The translations under genes and the position numbers were made by a program. Below the pieces are notes generated by a model. That model ran no database searches. It worked only from the letters and a program-made list of their open reading frames with translations, and had not been told where the DNA came from. Shown here in pieces: positions 8,583 to 17,069 of a DNA stretch of 64,000 nt (positions within the stretch are counted from its first letter, which is position 1; every line of letters starts with the position of its first letter). Origin of the DNA: an uncultured Prevotellaceae bacterium (GTDB lineage Bacteria > Bacteroidota > Bacteroidia > Bacteroidales > Muribaculaceae); NCBI GenBank assembly GCA_900320055.1, contig ONQS01000023.1, positions 1 through 64,000 of the forward strand, given 5' to 3'.

Positions 8583-9497
8583 CTAATTCTGCGAGACGCG
8601 CACAGCACGTATTGCGAAACCGTTGAAGCGGTTGAAGTTGAAGCAGTTGTACACGTTAAACGAATAGAAGTTCAGGAGGTAGGCATCGGCGGTGTCGTAC
8701 GAGCAGAGCGAGCGCGACCAATAGCGACCGACCGAGCCCACGTTGCTGAGCGACTCGCGCCAGCGGTAGCCGGCGGCGGGCAAGAAGATGGTGTTGCCAT
8801 TCTGCCCGGTCCCCAACTGACCGTTCACGCCATTGCGCTGCGTCCACTGCCAAGAACAGCAATTTACCAACTCTTCAATCTGGTCACTGGTCGGCATGCG
8901 CCAATACGGGTTCCAATTGACGTAAGCCGCATCGTCCTCGGGATCCAATTCGGTCTTGCCGTCTCCTTCAATAGTCGGAAATGACGAATAATCATATTTC
9001 GTCAACTGCCAATACCCGTTATTATCATAGTAACACCACTTGTAGGTGCTACTGTCGTAGTAATCCTTAGGAGAGGTCTCGCCCCAGGCGAAGTGGTCGC
9101 CGTACTCTTCTGGGCTGCTGGCACCGACGTTGCACGTAGCCCACAGCGTGCCGCTGGGCAACCCTAAGTCAACATATTCATGATTATCTTCTATGGCAGG
9201 TACCTCGAAAGTCTGCTCAACCGTATCACTATTCTGTAAATTGATGCCATAGCCGTAACCCGACACCACAATGGTCTGTTGCTTGTAGGTTTGAGTAATT
9301 GTGTAAGGAAGAATTGTTTCAATACCATTAACGTATGCTTTATAGGCATTGGCGCATGTTGCTGTGATTTCATAGTTCTCGTCCATTGCAAAAACGGGAG
9401 CCTCTGCTATGTCAGGCCCATCATCACTACATGATGTAAGAGATGCCAATCCTGCAACAAAAGACAGTAATATAAATATTATCTTAACTGTTTTCAT
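8583..9497 (-). CDS. FISUMP-domain lipoprotein
   Basis: From the ATG at 9497 the product is 304 residues. The lipoprotein signal ends at LTSC, then come about 85 residues of beta-rich linker and a C-terminal FISUMP domain starting HEYVDLGLPSGTLWATCNVG, with the usual FAWGETSPK and WRMPTSDQIEELV segments. FISUMP domains have a C-type-lectin-like fold and are common in Bacteroidales surface proteins; the ligand is unknown. The last 20 or so residues (NVYNCFNFNRFNGF region) are encoded mostly by AAC, TTC, TAC and TGC codons, a pattern like diversity-generating retroelement targets. The gene lies between two copies of the tRNA-Ala end. It has its own promoter. Confidence 0.88.
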   Translation of the reverse strand: MKTVKIIFILLSFVAGLASLTSCSDDGPDIAEAPVFAMDENYEITATCANAYKAYVNGIETILPYTITQTYKQQTIVVSGYGYGINLQNSDTVEQTFEVPAIEDNHEYVDLGLPSGTLWATCNVGASSPEEYGDHFAWGETSPKDYYDSSTYKWCYYDNNGYWQLTKYDYSSFPTIEGDGKTELDPEDDAAYVNWNPYWRMPTSDQIEELVNCCSWQWTQRNGVNGQLGTGQNGNTIFLPAAGYRWRESLSNVGSVGRYWSRSLCSYDTADAYLLNFYSFNVYNCFNFNRFNGFAIRAVRVSQN

Positions 9498-9562
9498 ATT
9501 GTGAATCATTAAACTGTGAATTCAAATTAAGTGATATCTCGTTTATATATCATTGTGCATTG

Positions 9563-9570
9563 CAAAGGTA
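9563..9570 (-). promoter_or_regulatory. -7 element of the FISUMP gene
   Basis: TACCTTTG on the minus strand; the -33 TTTG is degenerate. The leader would be about 60 bases. Confidence 0.6.
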
Positions 9571-9767
9571 TGAAAAATATTGCTAAACATTTCATTATCT
9601 CAACTTTTTCGGTGGTTATCTCGCTTTTTGGGGGGTACATTGATTCCCCCCTTTTACGGGATAACGGGGTATAAATCGAGATGAATAGAATCGATAGTTA
9701 GATCTAAGCAACTGACAATCTGAACATTATAGATCCTATGGGTGTCAATCCATATCGCTCCATAAAG

Positions 9768-9788
9768 CGCTATGCTCCACAATTCAAA
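9768..9788 (+). repeat. Direct repeat, copy 2: orphan tRNA-Ala 3' end
   Basis: This is an exact 21-base copy of 8516-8536, without the rest of a tRNA. It is followed at 9788-9823 by a diverged copy of the same terminator. The unit between copies is about 1.25 kb. Confidence 0.8.
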
Positions 9789-9823
9789 GATAAGCAACTG
9801 AATTTCAGTCGCTTATTTTTTTT
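9788..9823 (+). terminator. Second copy of the tRNA-Ala terminator hairpin
   Basis: GATAAGCaACTGA / TCAGTCGCTTATT followed by a run of eight T. It resembles 8535-8569 with a few substitutions that mostly keep the stem. Confidence 0.7.
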
Positions 9824-10111
9824 AATTTCCCTGGTTGTTAATACTTGTTTTTTTCCAACGTAATAGTATACTCTGCGCATGTGTAGGCTCAGGGCTGACA
9901 TCAGGCTGTTGCAAAACCAGTACTGGCGAAGAGAGACCGCACTATGTGCGAAATTTACAATAGACTGGCTCATCCCCACTCCTTTTATCGGTTGAGCCAC
10001 ACTATCTCAATCATGTCGAAATATTTGCGTTTTGAGGGCAAAAACAACCGATTTTGGGCCATTTTCAAGAGAATACGCAACGATTTGTTGCGTATTACCA
10101 TAGAGACAGAT
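9824..10111. other. Non-coding region, possible decayed FISUMP 3' end
   Basis: No complete gene is visible. A minus-strand frame across 9770-10000 contains RQYWFCNSLMSALSLH, which weakly recalls the GRYWSRSL...segment near the end of FISUMP domains. Copy 2 of the repeat also extends into bases matching the stop-codon region of the real FISUMP gene (GGTTGTTAATACT against GGTTGCTAATTCT). A decayed duplicate is possible but not proved. Confidence 0.3.
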
Positions 10112-10178
10112 GATAAACCAAGAGGAGCGACTTCCTGCATTGTGGTGGAGTCGCTCCTCTTTCATTATCAGTTTATCG
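10112..10178 (-). terminator. Long hairpin terminator of the secreted-protein gene
   Basis: An inner stem AAGAGGAGCGACT / AGTCGCTCCTCTT is extended by GATAAAC / GTTTATC. It sits 15 bases past the stop of the minus-strand gene at 10194. Confidence 0.75.
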
Positions 10179-10193
10179 ACTGATGGCCAGGGC

Positions 10194-11042
10194 TCACTTC
10201 ACGAGCACCTTGCGGCCATTGTGGATATAGATGCCTGCGGGCAGATTGTCAGCACTGAACTTCTGACCCATCAGGTTATAATAGGCATTGTCGCTAGCGG
10301 TAGCAGCCTCAATTTCCTCAATGCCAGTGGCATTCTCGTTGTAGGTGTAACCGATCTTGGTCACGGGCAACTCTACGTTGGTACCGCAACCCAGCATAGC
10401 GGTAGCATCGGGGAAATCTTCACCCTGGGCAAAGTCAACGAAACTGGTCCAGTTGTCGGTGTAGACCATACCCTTGTTACGGATGCCAGAGGTGTAGAAG
10501 GGGGCATAATCCGAACCCATCGTGCAGTTGTCATCGTCCTGAGCATCAAAGACGATGGTTACCAGCAGGTTCTTGCCGCTTGCCAGAGCGAAGGGCTCGG
10601 GCAAGGTGAACTCTACGTCCATATCCTCACCATAGTAGTTGAGCATCTCGTAGGTCTGTTCAACCTCCATCACGGGATTCTCGAAGGGGAAGAATTGCTT
10701 AACTTCCTTAACAACAGCAAACTCGGTGGCATCGGTAGCCTCCAGATAGATTTTTACATCACGGATGATATCCTCGAAGGATTCACTATAGAACTTGAAA
10801 GCGAGACTCGTGATCTTCACTTCGTGCTTGTCTTGCAGATCGGCCAACTCATCGGCAGTGTAAATCAACTGGGCACCCGTGTGTGCCAAGTAGAAGTTGG
10901 TCGGAGCCATGTCAAAATAGGAGCCATTGTATAACTCGGTAGGAGCATCATAGTCGCCGACAGTGATTGTGCCTGCGGTCTGAGCCTGAACAGCAACAGT
11001 GAATGTGGCCAATACAGCCAAGAGCATGTAGAATTTTTTCAT
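10194..11042 (-). CDS. Secreted protein with type IX-like C-terminal tail
   Basis: The 282-residue product has a signal peptide (MKKFYMLLAVLATFTVAVQA) and a beta-rich body of about 220 residues with many aromatic and acidic positions. The last 30 residues (AYYNLMGQKFSADNLPAGIY, then IHNGRKVLVK) match the short C-terminal motif seen on many Bacteroidales secreted proteins, thought to act in type IX secretion or surface anchoring. I do not recognise the body. It is a single-gene unit with a full promoter at 11124-11155 and a strong terminator. Confidence 0.8.
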   Translation of the reverse strand: MKKFYMLLAVLATFTVAVQAQTAGTITVGDYDAPTELYNGSYFDMAPTNFYLAHTGAQLIYTADELADLQDKHEVKITSLAFKFYSESFEDIIRDVKIYLEATDATEFAVVKEVKQFFPFENPVMEVEQTYEMLNYYGEDMDVEFTLPEPFALASGKNLLVTIVFDAQDDDNCTMGSDYAPFYTSGIRNKGMVYTDNWTSFVDFAQGEDFPDATAMLGCGTNVELPVTKIGYTYNENATGIEEIEAATASDNAYYNLMGQKFSADNLPAGIYIHNGRKVLVK

Positions 11043-11123
11043 TTTTACATAGAAATTTAAATGGTTAATAATACTTGAATTAAAAAACTGGGCGATTGCC
11101 TAACAAGCACCCGAAACACAAGG

Positions 11124-11155
11124 CAAAAATAATAAGTTTATTCCGTTCTATCAAA
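11124..11155 (-). promoter_or_regulatory. Promoter of the secreted-protein gene
   Basis: TTTG (11152-11155), 20 bases, TATTTTTG (11124-11131) on the minus strand. The leader is about 75 bases. Confidence 0.8.
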
Positions 11156-11313
11156 TATTCTTTTCAAAAAAAAATTATAATTGACGATGTTCGGAGGCGA
11201 GATGTCAATAAGGCCAGGAGTTTGCGTGATGCCATATATCGGCCTCTTTCGGTTTCAAGATAAAATCCTGTGATTTTTACCCAATGTATGGCATATATGT
11301 CCCAATTTTTATG

Positions 11314-11321
11314 TAGGTTTG
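11314..11321 (+). promoter_or_regulatory. -7 element of the nhaC gene
   Basis: TAGGTTTG lies 28 bases before the ATG at 11350. The -33 element is weak. The 11043-11349 gap holds this and the opposite promoter and nothing else recognisable. Confidence 0.55.
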
Positions 11322-11349
11322 CAGTCACGATTAATCATTCTCTGCTGAC

Positions 11350-12819
11350 ATGACCGGACATCGACTACCGCATCCATCTATTGCGATTATTCCTATCGCG
11401 TTGCTCATCACCTTGCTGGTGATTGTCATCACCCTGTTTGGCTCCGACTCGCTGAGCGGAGGCAGCCAGATAGCCCTGCTGATGGGCGCTGGCGCGTGTG
11501 TGTTGATATCAATGTCCGTCTACGGCATGCCGTGGAAGACCTTCGAGCACCAGATGACCAAAACGATTGGTGATGTGTCGATCACGCTGCTCATCCTGCT
11601 GACTGTGGGCATGCTATCTGGATCGTGGATGGTAAGCGGTGTGGTCCCCACACTCATCTATTATGGTGTGCAGATACTGTCGCCCAAATTTTTCCTGGTG
11701 AGCGCTTGCATCATCTGTTCTCTGGTATCGTTGCTCTCTGGTAGTTCGTGGACCACGGTCGCCACCATTGGCGTGGCACTGCTAGGCATAGCCCACGCAC
11801 TAGGCATCTCTGAGGCATGGGCGGCTGGCGCTATCATCTCGGGCGCTTACTTTGGCGATAAGATGTCACCGCTGAGCGACACCACCATTCTGGCATCCTC
11901 GTCGGTACGGGTCGACATCTTTGAACACATCCGCTACATGATGCTCACGACCGTCCCTTCCATCTCAATCACTCTGATTATCTTCCTGATTGCGGGTTTT
12001 GGTTGGGGAAGTGGCGACACGGCCCTTCACATCGAGCAATATACCAATGGCCTGGCATCGACGTTCAACATCTCGTTGTGGACGCTGGTAGTGCCTGTCG
12101 TGACAGGCATCCTGATAGCCCGCAAAGTGTCTTCGCTCATCGTGCTGTTTGCATCATCCATCATGGCAGGAATCGCAGCACTCATCCTGCAGCCACACCT
12201 GCTGAGTCAGATTGCTGGAGATCCTGCTTTGAGCACTGCTGCCGCCCAATTCAAGGGATTGGCCATTACCTACTATGGTGCAACGGCCATCCAGACGGGC
12301 TATGACGCGCTCAACGAGTTGGTATCGACCGGTGGGATGGCAGGCATGCTCAACACCATCTGGCTCATCATCTGTGCCATGTGCTTCGGCTCGGTGATGG
12401 TGGCCAGCGGCATGATTGAGAGCATCACGCGAGTCATCATCAAGTGGGTACACACACGCTTGAGTCTGGTCACCTCGACCGTAGGCACCGGGCTATTTCT
12501 GAATCTGACCACTGGCGATCAGTTTATCAGCATCGTGCTCACCGCCGATATGTTCCGCAAGGTATATGAGAAAGATGGCTTCGAGCCACGGCTGCTGAGC
12601 CGCACCACCGAGGATGCCGTCACCGTCACCTCGGTGCTCGTGCCATGGAACACCTGCGGCATGACCCAGGCCACGGTGCTCGGGGTCCCTACCCTCACCT
12701 ATCTGCCATACTGCTTCTTCAACATCCTAAGCCCGCTGACAACTATAGCCGTAGCAGCCATCGGATGGAAAATCAAGCGATTGACAAGGCCTAGCGCAAT
12801 CGCTGAACAGGAAAATTAA
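11350..12819 (+). CDS. nhaC: NhaC-family Na+/H+ antiporter
   Basis: The 489-residue protein is almost entirely membrane helices. Family-like segments are FLVSACIICSLVSLLSGSSW, GAIISGAYFGDKMSPLSDTT and LVPWNTCGMTQATVLGVPT. NhaC-type carriers exchange Na+ for H+, and some members exchange malate/lactate or other organic acids, so the exact substrate is open. It is a single plus-strand gene. Its last 29 bases overlap the 3' end of the convergent dipeptidase gene, so the two transcripts are complementary at their ends. Confidence 0.9.
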   Translation: MTGHRLPHPSIAIIPIALLITLLVIVITLFGSDSLSGGSQIALLMGAGACVLISMSVYGMPWKTFEHQMTKTIGDVSITLLILLTVGMLSGSWMVSGVVPTLIYYGVQILSPKFFLVSACIICSLVSLLSGSSWTTVATIGVALLGIAHALGISEAWAAGAIISGAYFGDKMSPLSDTTILASSSVRVDIFEHIRYMMLTTVPSISITLIIFLIAGFGWGSGDTALHIEQYTNGLASTFNISLWTLVVPVVTGILIARKVSSLIVLFASSIMAGIAALILQPHLLSQIAGDPALSTAAAQFKGLAITYYGATAIQTGYDALNELVSTGGMAGMLNTIWLIICAMCFGSVMVASGMIESITRVIIKWVHTRLSLVTSTVGTGLFLNLTTGDQFISIVLTADMFRKVYEKDGFEPRLLSRTTEDAVTVTSVLVPWNTCGMTQATVLGVPTLTYLPYCFFNILSPLTTIAVAAIGWKIKRLTRPSAIAEQEN

Positions 12820-13561
12820 AGTAGGTGTCGGGGAAAGGCTCGCCTGCAAGACGGAAGTGCCACCACTCGTTGTCCAGCGGCAAAAAGCCGTGGCGCAACA
12901 TGGCCGATCGCAACACCATGCGGTTATAGAAATGCTCACTGGTGAATGTGGGCACCTTTTGCTCAAAGTCGAGCGTCTCGGGGTTGCCACCTCCATAGTC
13001 AGGGTGGCTCTCAATGCCAAACCAGTCAAAAGTGCCGCCCATATCCACTTCCTTGCCGGTCTTCATATCCACGAGCGTCAAATCCACCGTCGAGCCACGG
13101 GAGTGACCACTTTTCTCAGCGACATATTCTCCCTCAAACACCTGTTTCTTGGTCAGTCGCGGATAGAAATAGGCCTTGGTGAGCGTGTCGGTCTCGTCAA
13201 GCGCCCAGCGCAGGAAGTGATCCACCGCACGTTGAGGGCGGTAAGCATCATAGATCTTCAGGCGATAGCCATGCGCCTTCAATTCGTCGCTCACAGCACG
13301 CAGGCTATCGGCAGCGACACGTGTCAGCAGCGCGGTGGGCTCCAGGTAGCCATCAATGCGAGCGCCCACAAAATTGTAGGTACTGAAGTAGCGAATCTCC
13401 AGTATGGCATCAGGCACAACGTCGGTAATGTTCACAAACTGGCTCGAATCCATCGTCTTGTCCTTTGCCAGCCCCATCTGTTGAGCACTCTTACAACCCG
13501 TCAGCAAGCCTCCAATAGCCAACAGGCCCACTGCAATCATTAGTCTGTACGTTTTCTTCAT
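12791..13561 (-). CDS. ddpX: D-Ala-D-Ala dipeptidase, VanX/DdpX family lipoprotein
   Basis: From the ATG at 13561 the product is 256 residues with a lipoprotein signal ending LTGC. The zinc motif SGHSRGSTVDLTL (S-x-H-x-x-G-x-x-x-D) and the late EWWHF provide His, Asp, Glu and His as in VanX. The enzyme splits D-Ala-D-Ala or related dipeptides. In a vancomycin-type operon VanX would sit with vanH and vanA; neither is present, so peptidoglycan dipeptide salvage in the periplasm is more likely than resistance. It converges on nhaC with a 29-base overlap. Confidence 0.9.
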   Translation of the reverse strand: MKKTYRLMIAVGLLAIGGLLTGCKSAQQMGLAKDKTMDSSQFVNITDVVPDAILEIRYFSTYNFVGARIDGYLEPTALLTRVAADSLRAVSDELKAHGYRLKIYDAYRPQRAVDHFLRWALDETDTLTKAYFYPRLTKKQVFEGEYVAEKSGHSRGSTVDLTLVDMKTGKEVDMGGTFDWFGIESHPDYGGGNPETLDFEQKVPTFTSEHFYNRMVLRSAMLRHGFLPLDNEWWHFRLAGEPFPDTYFNFPVQRLR

Positions 13562-13593
13562 ATCCATTGGAGTTTTAAAAAACCTAGTAGGCA

Positions 13594-13601
13594 CAAAGGT
13601 A
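13594..13601 (-). promoter_or_regulatory. -7 element of the dipeptidase gene
   Basis: TACCTTTG on the minus strand, about 33 bases before the ATG at 13561. Confidence 0.6.
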
Positions 13602-13655
13602 CAATAAATTTCATTATCCTGTTATAAAATGGCCATAACCACCAATGCACAGGGC

Positions 13656-13835
13656 TTACTCATCCAAGCGCTTGTGCTTGATTTTGCGGGTGTAGGTCTT
13701 CTTGGAACGATGGATGCGGTTAGTCGAGTGGAAACCAGGACCCAGCAGTTCCTGCTCGCCTTCACGGTTGCCTCGGTGCATCGCGGCAATCACATCATCG
13801 AGGTTGACCGCTTGTTTCTTCTGCTTGCGTTTCAT
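13656..13835 (-). CDS. Small basic protein, 59 residues
   Basis: The frame from the ATG at 13835 to TAA at 13656 encodes MKRKQKKQAVNLDDVIAAMH, then RGNREGEQELLGPGFHS and a Lys/Arg-rich end closing KIKHKRLDE. Codon use is like that of neighbouring genes. I recall similar short basic proteins in Bacteroides but know no function; nucleic-acid or ribosome binding is a guess from the charge. It stands alone between the dipeptidase promoter and the etfA terminator. Confidence 0.65.
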   Translation of the reverse strand: MKRKQKKQAVNLDDVIAAMHRGNREGEQELLGPGFHSTNRIHRSKKTYTRKIKHKRLDE

Positions 13836-13923
13836 CTAGTGAAAAATCGATTGTTTGTTCTCGTCTTGCTTTGTCAGATTATTGATGCCATCGTCATCAA
13901 TTCATTTCGCCACCAGGAGAAAT

Positions 13924-13954
13924 CAGGGCGGATGCCTAGTTGGCGTCCGCCCTG
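13924..13954 (-). terminator. Hairpin terminator of the lysine/butyrate operon
   Basis: CAGGGCGGATGCC and GGCGTCCGCCCTG pair over 13 bases with one wobble and a five-base loop, 28 bases past the etfA stop. The following T-run on the minus strand is short (GATTTC). Confidence 0.75.
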
Positions 13955-13981
13955 AACTATTCTACGGGGAACGGTCGGAGA

Positions 13982-14998
13982 TTACTTCTCGAGTTCCTTC
14001 TTGATGCGCTCGGTCAACATGGGCACAATCTTGTGCAGGTCACCCACGATACCCAGGTCAGCGACACTGAAGATGGGTGCAAACTTATCCTTGTTGATAG
14101 CGATGATGAAGTCACTCTCTTCCATACCGGCCAGGTGCTGGATGGCACCGCTGATACCACAAGCCATATAGAGGCTCGGGCGGACGGTCTTACCGGTCTG
14201 GCCCACCTGAACGTCGTGAGGCATCACGCCGTTGTCGACCATAGCACGCGACGAAGCCACCTGACCACCGAGCACGTCGGCAAGAGCCTGCAACTTGTCG
14301 AAGCCTTCCTTGTCATGCACGCCACGGCCACCGCTCACGAGGATCTTGGCCTCGGCGATGTCGGCCATCTGCTTGTCGGCCTTGATGGTCTTGACGAGTT
14401 TCACTTTGAACTTGCTGGCATCGAAGTTGGGAGCAAAGTCGGTCACGATGCCCTCGCGACCTGCCTGGCGCTGCATCTTCTGCATCACACCGGGGCGAAC
14501 GGTCGACATCTGCGGGCGGTTGTTCGGGCAGATGATGGTAGCCATCAGGTTACCGCCAAATGCGGGACGCGTCATGCGGAACTCGGGTTCACCCTCCTTG
14601 TCGGGCTCGATCTCGAGTTTAGTGCAGTCGGCGGTCAGACCGGTTTTGAGGCGCGAAGCGATGCGGGGAGCCAAGTCACGGCCAATGGTGGTGGCACCAT
14701 AAAGCACGATGCTGGGCTTGCGCTCAGTGATGATCTGACCTACTGCCTGTGAATACTGCTCGCTGAGGAAATCCTTCAACTCGGGAGCATCTACGACGAT
14801 AACCTCATCGGCACCATACTCAATGAGCATCTGGGCCTGATCCTTGATTCCCTGACCGAGAAGCATGGCTACGACCTTCTCGCCGAGAGCGTCGGCCAAG
14901 TCACGAGCCTTACCTAAAAGTTCGAGTGCAACGGACTGGATGACACCCTCGCGCTGCTCAGCAAAAACGAATACGTTCTTATAATCTTTCTTATCCAT
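13982..14998 (-). CDS. etfA: Electron transfer flavoprotein subunit alpha
   Basis: The 338-residue protein has an N-terminal Rossmann-like domain (about 1-200) and the conserved C-terminal FAD-binding domain with GQTGKTVRPSLYMACGISGA and FSVADLGIVGDLHKIVPML. With EtfB it transfers electrons to or from the butyryl-CoA dehydrogenase encoded two genes upstream. In clostridial Bcd/Etf complexes this bifurcates electrons from NADH to crotonyl-CoA and ferredoxin; whether this pair bifurcates cannot be decided from the sequence by eye. It is the last gene of the operon, 14 bases after etfB. Confidence 0.95.
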   Translation of the reverse strand: MDKKDYKNVFVFAEQREGVIQSVALELLGKARDLADALGEKVVAMLLGQGIKDQAQMLIEYGADEVIVVDAPELKDFLSEQYSQAVGQIITERKPSIVLYGATTIGRDLAPRIASRLKTGLTADCTKLEIEPDKEGEPEFRMTRPAFGGNLMATIICPNNRPQMSTVRPGVMQKMQRQAGREGIVTDFAPNFDASKFKVKLVKTIKADKQMADIAEAKILVSGGRGVHDKEGFDKLQALADVLGGQVASSRAMVDNGVMPHDVQVGQTGKTVRPSLYMACGISGAIQHLAGMEESDFIIAINKDKFAPIFSVADLGIVGDLHKIVPMLTERIKKELEK

Positions 14999-15012
14999 AA
15001 TGCAGTTAACTT

Positions 15013-15795
15013 TTAGATAATGTGTTTAACTTTGAGTTGATTAACAATGAGTTCTACTGCCTCTTCGGGGGTTACCTCGTGAACCTCGCCAGGAGCCTTC
15101 ATAGCCTTGGGGAAGGACTTGAACACCTTGGTGGGAGAGCCAGCGAGTCCCAGTTTGCCCTCATCAACGTCGATCTTGTCGGCACTCCAGACCTCGACTT
15201 CCTTGTCATAGGCCTCCATAATGCCGCTCACGCTCATATAGCGGGGCTCAAAGGCAGATGCGAGCACGGTCAAGAGACACTTGCCCTCGACCTCGAGAAC
15301 CTGAATGCCATCCTCGTTCTCCTTGTCGACCTGCAGGTTGCCATTGTCAAGCACCTTGGCGTCGGCAACATAGGTGATCTGGGGCAGACCCAGATGCTCG
15401 GCCAACTCGGGACCCACCTGTGCGGTGTCACCATCGATAGCCTGACGGCCAGCGATAATGAGGTCATAGTCCAGAACGCGGCACAAGCCGGACAAAGCAT
15501 AGGAGGTAGCCAAGGTGTCGGCACCGGCAAACTTGCGGTCGCTCAACAGGATGGCACGGTCGGCACCCATCGCATAAGCCTCACGCAGCATGACGTCGGC
15601 TTGGGGAGGACCCATAGAGATGACGGTGACATGGGCACCGAACTGGTCCTTGAGTCTCAAGGCGAGTTCGAGGCCGCCCTTATCGTCGGGGTTCATAATG
15701 CTGGGAACGCCTTCACGAATCAAAGTGCCCTTAACGGGGTCGATCTTGACAACGGTGGTATCAGGAACTTGTTTGATACAAACGATAATATTCAT
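15013..15795 (-). CDS. etfB: Electron transfer flavoprotein subunit beta
   Basis: The 260-residue protein begins MNIIVCIKQVPDTTVVKIDP, a typical EtfB start, and has DKGGLELALRLKDQFGAHV and the ADP/AMP-binding segment AGRQAIDGDTAQVGPELAEH. It pairs with EtfA. A 111-base gap separates it from bcd, the longest in the operon. Confidence 0.95.
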   Translation of the reverse strand: MNIIVCIKQVPDTTVVKIDPVKGTLIREGVPSIMNPDDKGGLELALRLKDQFGAHVTVISMGPPQADVMLREAYAMGADRAILLSDRKFAGADTLATSYALSGLCRVLDYDLIIAGRQAIDGDTAQVGPELAEHLGLPQITYVADAKVLDNGNLQVDKENEDGIQVLEVEGKCLLTVLASAFEPRYMSVSGIMEAYDKEVEVWSADKIDVDEGKLGLAGSPTKVFKSFPKAMKAPGEVHEVTPEEAVELIVNQLKVKHII

Positions 15796-15906
15796 ATTCT
15801 TGTTCTAGTTTTTTGTCCTAAGTCATTAGTTGTAAACGAAGACAATGTCACCTGTAATGAAATAGGCGAAGTCGCTGCCTTTACAACACAAACTCAAAAC
15901 TCAAGT
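15796..15906. other. Gap between bcd and etfB
   Basis: No promoter matching TAnnTTTG is seen. One minus-strand frame without an ATG could read CKGSDFAYFITGDIVFVYN before a TAA; it is too short to call a gene. Confidence 0.25.
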
Positions 15907-17046
15907 TTATTTAAACAACTGACCGGCGATTACCATGCGCTGAACCTCGGATGTACCCTCGTAGATCTCGGTAATCTTGGCGTCACGCATCATGCGCTCA
16001 ACAGGATATTCACGGGTGTAGCCATAGCCACCGTGGAACTGTACGGCCTTGGTCGTAACTTCCATTGCGGTCTCGGCAGCAAAGAGTTTTGCCATAGCGG
16101 CATCGGCACTGTAGGGCAAGTGCATGTCCTTCTTCCAGGCGGCACTGCGCACGAGCAGACGGGCTGCCTCGACCTTGGTCTTGAGGTCGGCCATCTGGAA
16201 CTGGGTGTTCTGGAACTTGGCAATGGCACGGCCAAACTGCTTGCGCTCCTTGGTATACTTAACGGTTTCATCCATAGCGCCCTGAGCAATACCCAGAGCC
16301 TGCGATGCGATACCGATGCGACCGCCGTCGAGGGTCATCATAGCAATCTTGAAGCCCTTGCCGAGTTGACCCAGCAGGTTCTCCTTGGGAACGATGCAGT
16401 TCTCGAAAATCAACTCACAGGTAGCGCTGCCGCGGATACCCATCTTTAACTCCTTCTTACCGATAGAGAAACCGGGCATACCCTTCTCGACGATGAAGGC
16501 CGAGATACCCTTGGTACCCTGGGACTTGTCGGTCATGGCCATGACGATAAACACATGGGCATTGGAGGCGTTGGTGATGAAAATCTTGGAGCCGTTGAGC
16601 ACCCAGTGGTCACCTGCGTCAACAGCGGTGGTCTGCTGCATGGCAGCATCGGTACCGGCATTGGGCTCGGTCAGACCAAAGGCGCCGATCCACTCGCCAG
16701 AAGCGAGTTTAGGCAAGTATTTCATCTTCTGCTCCTCGGTGCCATGCTCCATGATGGGAGCGATGCACAGCGAAGTGTGGGCCGAGAGCACGACGCCAGT
16801 GGTGGCGCACACGCGTGAGAGTTCCTCAACGGCCATGATATACATCTGCACAGTACCGCCAGCACCGCCATACTGCTTGGGGACAGGAATACCCATCATG
16901 CCGAGTTTGCCCATCTTCTGGACAGTCTCGAGGGGGAAGCGTTCCTGCTCATCGATTTCGGCGGCAAGGGGCTTTACCTCGTTCTCTGCAAAGGAGCGTA
17001 CCATCTGCAGGAACAGTTGTTCAGTCTTTGAATAACTAAAATCCAT
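15907..17046 (-). CDS. bcd: Butyryl-CoA dehydrogenase (short-chain acyl-CoA dehydrogenase)
   Basis: The 379-residue protein is the usual length for an acyl-CoA dehydrogenase and carries the family signatures GAFGLTEPNAGTDA and, near the C-terminus, ITEIYEGTSEVQRMVIA with the catalytic Glu. It reduces crotonyl-CoA to butyryl-CoA using electrons from EtfAB. In this operon, crotonyl-CoA comes from Kal (lysine route) and possibly from Crt. Chain-length preference is inferred from the operon, not read from residues. Confidence 0.93.
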   Translation of the reverse strand: MDFSYSKTEQLFLQMVRSFAENEVKPLAAEIDEQERFPLETVQKMGKLGMMGIPVPKQYGGAGGTVQMYIMAVEELSRVCATTGVVLSAHTSLCIAPIMEHGTEEQKMKYLPKLASGEWIGAFGLTEPNAGTDAAMQQTTAVDAGDHWVLNGSKIFITNASNAHVFIVMAMTDKSQGTKGISAFIVEKGMPGFSIGKKELKMGIRGSATCELIFENCIVPKENLLGQLGKGFKIAMMTLDGGRIGIASQALGIAQGAMDETVKYTKERKQFGRAIAKFQNTQFQMADLKTKVEAARLLVRSAAWKKDMHLPYSADAAMAKLFAAETAMEVTTKAVQFHGGYGYTREYPVERMMRDAKITEIYEGTSEVQRMVIAGQLFK

Positions 17047-17069
17047 ATTATATTGATCGTTTTAGTTGA

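Noticed and set aside
9768..9788. A second tRNA-Ala gene
   Set aside because: Only the last 12 tRNA bases are present; no D-arm or anticodon arm precedes them.
12791..13561. Vancomycin-resistance operon
   Set aside because: Only the VanX-type dipeptidase is present; no vanH, vanA, vanR or vanS is nearby.
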